Positions 5,766 to 7,263 of a stretch of DNA of 7,263 nucleotides are shown piece after piece. The stretch's first letter is position 1, and each line of letters begins with the position of its first letter. Under the pieces are notes generated by a model. That model did no database searches and was not told the DNA's origin. It was given only the letters and a program-made list of their open reading frames with translations. This DNA comes from Alphaproteobacteria bacterium (GTDB lineage: Bacteria; Pseudomonadota; Alphaproteobacteria; JAGOMX01), in the NCBI GenBank assembly GCA_016742295.1, contig JACVCA010000054.1, positions 1 to 7,263 on the forward strand, in the 5' to 3' direction. A program made the translations under genes and the position numbers.

Positions 5766-7263
5766 CTACTTAAGTGCAACCACAGATGTTATTTCAGCCC
5801 CAGAAAAGGTCCTCAATGCTTCGGCTACCAGCGGGTCTTTCTTAGCTTGATCTAAATTATTTTCGCTTTCAATGCGTTCTTGCTCGGCTAAAGATAGAGC
5901 CCCTTCTTCTTCACACAAAATAATGCTCCAAGACTGTCCTGTCCATTCTTGTAAATGTTGGGTCAGCCTGGCAATAAAATCACGGGGTGCTTGCCCAGTG
6001 ACACGAAGTTTCAATGTACCTGCTCCAAAATGTACTAAATGTACGTCACTCTTTAAAAAGCTATGAAGCAACGGCTCACGATGTTGAGCAAAGAGCTCTA
6101 CTAACTCTTCAAAACTCTTTGGCCTTGAACTCATCTGAGGTATGGCTGATGAAAGTACAGGAGTTGCAGGCTGCGTGATTATCATTTGAGGGTTAAATGA
6201 AGCACTTTTTGTAACGCGAATAACTTCTTCTAGGCTTGGTAGAGTACTCAAATAAGCAACCCTCAAAAGAATCATTTCACAAGCTTGATGGGGACGCGGA
6301 GAAATTTGAGCTTCATTAATACCTTTCAAAAAAACTTGCCACATTCTTGTTAAAGTAGGCATTGTAAGCTTTTCACTTAAGTTCACAGCTTCCTGCCGAT
6401 CATTTTCTGCAAGATTATTAATTTCAATTGCCAATTGAGGATCTACTTTCAAAGTTGTAAGCGTATGGGTGAGATCAAGAAGATCACTTAAAAGCATTAT
6501 GGGATCTACACCCAAAGAAAAAAGATCTCTGCTTAAGCTAAGAGCTTTGAAAGGTTCTCCATGAATAAGTGCTGTCAAAATCGCTAAGAGTTTACCACTC
6601 TCACTTAATCCTAGCATTGTACATACAAGCTGTGAGGTAATTTTGGGCTTTCCCTGAGGGTTAAGAGTTTGCTGACATAAAGTTAAAGCTTGATCAAGTA
6701 AAGATAGCCCATCTCTCACAGACCCTTCTGCAGCTCGTGCTAGAAGTGTTACAGCAGACTCTTCAATTTGAAAATTCTCTAGTCTTGCTATGTTGGTGAA
6801 ATGTTTTTCCAAGGTTACAAGATCTACTGAGCGTAAATCAAAACGCATACAACGAGACAGGACCGTTTTGGGTACTTTACGAATTTCAGTTGTGGCAAAA
6901 ATAAAAGTGACGCACGCAGGTGGTTCTTCAAGGGTTTTTAAAAGTGCATTAAAAGCACTCTTGGAAAGCATGTGAACTTCATCAATAATATAAACCTTAC
7001 GAGGCGCAGAGACGGGCTTATAGCGTGCAGCCTCAATAACCTCTCTTATATCATCAACGCCCGTTCGACTTGCGGCGTCCATCTCAATAACATCAATATG
7101 CCGATCTTCAGTAATTGCTTTGCAATTCGCACAGCTATTGCAAGGATCTGCAGTTACTTTAGGATCTCGCCCTATGCAATTCACAGCCTTAGCAAGAATT
7201 CTTGCAGTCGTGGTTTTTCCAACTCCTCGAATTCCCGTAAAAATAAAAGATTGTGGTAAACGT
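5766..7263 (-). CDS. dnaX: DNA polymerase III subunit gamma/tau DnaX (5' end outside window)
   Basis: This is the clamp-loader ATPase that loads the beta clamp and, in its long tau form, ties polymerase to helicase. The frame is open to the right edge: residues before the GTG at 7184 read on into Walker A (GIRGVGKT, 7235-7212), so that GTG is internal. About 498 residues are seen and roughly 40-50 N-terminal ones are missing. Order: Walker A; zinc Cys4 (codons 7178-7176, 7142-7140, 7133-7131, 7124-7122); DAASR; Walker B IIDEVHML (DE at about 6983-6978); sensor-1 FIFATTE; the SRC arginine finger (Arg 6854-6852); clamp-loader domain III to about residue 345 of the visible part; a Ser/Pro-rich linker; and a C-terminal domain of the alphaproteobacterial DnaX type (FEELVELF to AEITSVVAL). 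A possible -1 frameshift site at 6057-6046 would give a shorter gamma form. It is first visible gene of the dnaX-ybaB-recR operon. Confidence 0.97.
   Translation of the reverse strand, partial: RLPQSFIFTGIRGVGKTTTARILAKAVNCIGRDPKVTADPCNSCANCKAITEDRHIDVIEMDAASRTGVDDIREVIEAARYKPVSAPRKVYIIDEVHMLSKSAFNALLKTLEEPPACVTFIFATTEIRKVPKTVLSRCMRFDLRSVDLVTLEKHFTNIARLENFQIEESAVTLLARAAEGSVRDGLSLLDQALTLCQQTLNPQGKPKITSQLVCTMLGLSESGKLLAILTALIHGEPFKALSLSRDLFSLGVDPIMLLSDLLDLTHTLTTLKVDPQLAIEINNLAENDRQEAVNLSEKLTMPTLTRMWQVFLKGINEAQISPRPHQACEMILLRVAYLSTLPSLEEVIRVTKSASFNPQMIITQPATPVLSSAIPQMSSRPKSFEELVELFAQHREPLLHSFLKSDVHLVHFGAGTLKLRVTGQAPRDFIARLTQHLQEWTGQSWSIILCEEEGALSLAEQERIESENNLDQAKKDPLVAEALRTFSGAEITSVVALK
6046..6057 (-). 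promoter_or_regulatory. Candidate programmed -1 ribosomal frameshift site in dnaX
   Basis: In the dnaX frame the codons TTT TTA AAG (Phe-Leu-Lys) contain the heptamer T TTA AAG (6057-6051), which fits the X XXY YYZ rule for tandem -1 slippage. After slippage the next codons are GAG then the stop TGA (6048-6046). E. coli dnaX uses A AAA AAG followed by the same GAG-TGA to make gamma. The product here would end Phe-Leu-Lys-Glu, keep the ATPase and domain III, and lose nearly all of the C-terminal domain. Weak points: no Shine-Dalgarno-like stimulator is seen about 10 nt upstream. Downstream pairing is modest: a 4-bp GTAC stem starting 6 nt on, or a 6-bp AGTGAC/GTCACT pairing (6050-6045 with 6002-5997) that begins immediately. 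The sequence match is seen; function is inference. Confidence 0.4.

Noticed and set aside
5750..5779. Longer ybaB form starting at the ATG at 5779
   Set aside because: It overlaps the end of dnaX, adds ten residues not typical of the family, and lacks a ribosome site. The ATG at 5749 has AAGGAAG at good spacing.
6327..6335. A second in-frame slippery-looking run in dnaX, GTT TTT TTG (T TTT TTG heptamer), with a -1 stop four codons later
   Set aside because: It lies in the middle of clamp-loader domain III, so the shifted product would lose the collar and be unlikely to function. A run of seven T is also common by chance in AT-rich DNA.
7182..7184. GTG as a possible dnaX start codon
   Set aside because: The frame continues upstream to the window edge and encodes the Walker A motif GIRGVGKT, so the GTG is an internal Val.
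6972..7259. Plus-strand open frame of 95 codons opposite dnaX
   Set aside because: It is antisense to the strongly conserved ATPase region, has no recognisable domain, and is best explained as a shadow of dnaX. The same applies to the other short frames opposite sdhA, rmuC, the transporter gene, ybaB and dnaX.

Overview
The window holds six protein genes and one part-gene, all housekeeping or transport functions, with no RNA gene, insertion sequence, phage gene or CRISPR array visible. The protein types point to an alphaproteobacterium: SdhB starts MVQFRLP and has the long mitochondrial-like form, SdhA ends PPKARVY, RecR carries ALNATVEGQTTAHYI, and the DnaX C-terminal domain is of the alphaproteobacterial type. 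The DNA is AT-rich by eye (about 40% GC), with AT-biased third positions. That fits an AT-rich, possibly host-associated lineage (Holosporales-like or Rickettsiales-like). The lineage is inference; no marker gene settles it.

Layout. Positions 1-1035 (+) are the C-terminal 344 residues of succinate dehydrogenase flavoprotein SdhA. After a 101-nt gap comes complete sdhB (1137-1916, +). It runs head-on, 6 nt apart, into rmuC (1923-3332, -). A 172-nt divergent promoter region (3333-3504) with a perfect 12-bp inverted repeat separates rmuC from a concentrative nucleoside transporter gene of the NupC/CNT family (3505-4776, +). That gene in turn converges, 25 nt apart, on the 3' end of a minus-strand operon dnaX - ybaB - recR (7263 down to 4802). 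dnaX is cut by the right edge of the window just upstream of its Walker A motif.

How the genes work together. SdhA and SdhB are the catalytic and electron-transfer subunits of respiratory complex II. dnaX-ybaB-recR is a widely conserved replication/repair cluster: clamp-loader ATPase, nucleoid-associated protein, and recombination mediator. RmuC is also a DNA-metabolism protein but is transcribed separately. The transporter would import nucleosides, which suits a salvage-dependent lifestyle.

No new multi-gene system is evident. Most worth checking are: (1) an in-frame U UUA AAG heptamer in dnaX followed at once by a -1-frame GAG-UGA, the same tail as the E. coli dnaX frameshift site; (2) a lysine in the nucleoside transporter at the position of the conserved sodium-ligand asparagine, with Asp for Glu in the GQTE motif; (3) the inverted repeat between rmuC and the transporter gene; and (4) a strong palindrome just inside the 3' end of rmuC, at a convergent junction with no room for a conventional terminator.
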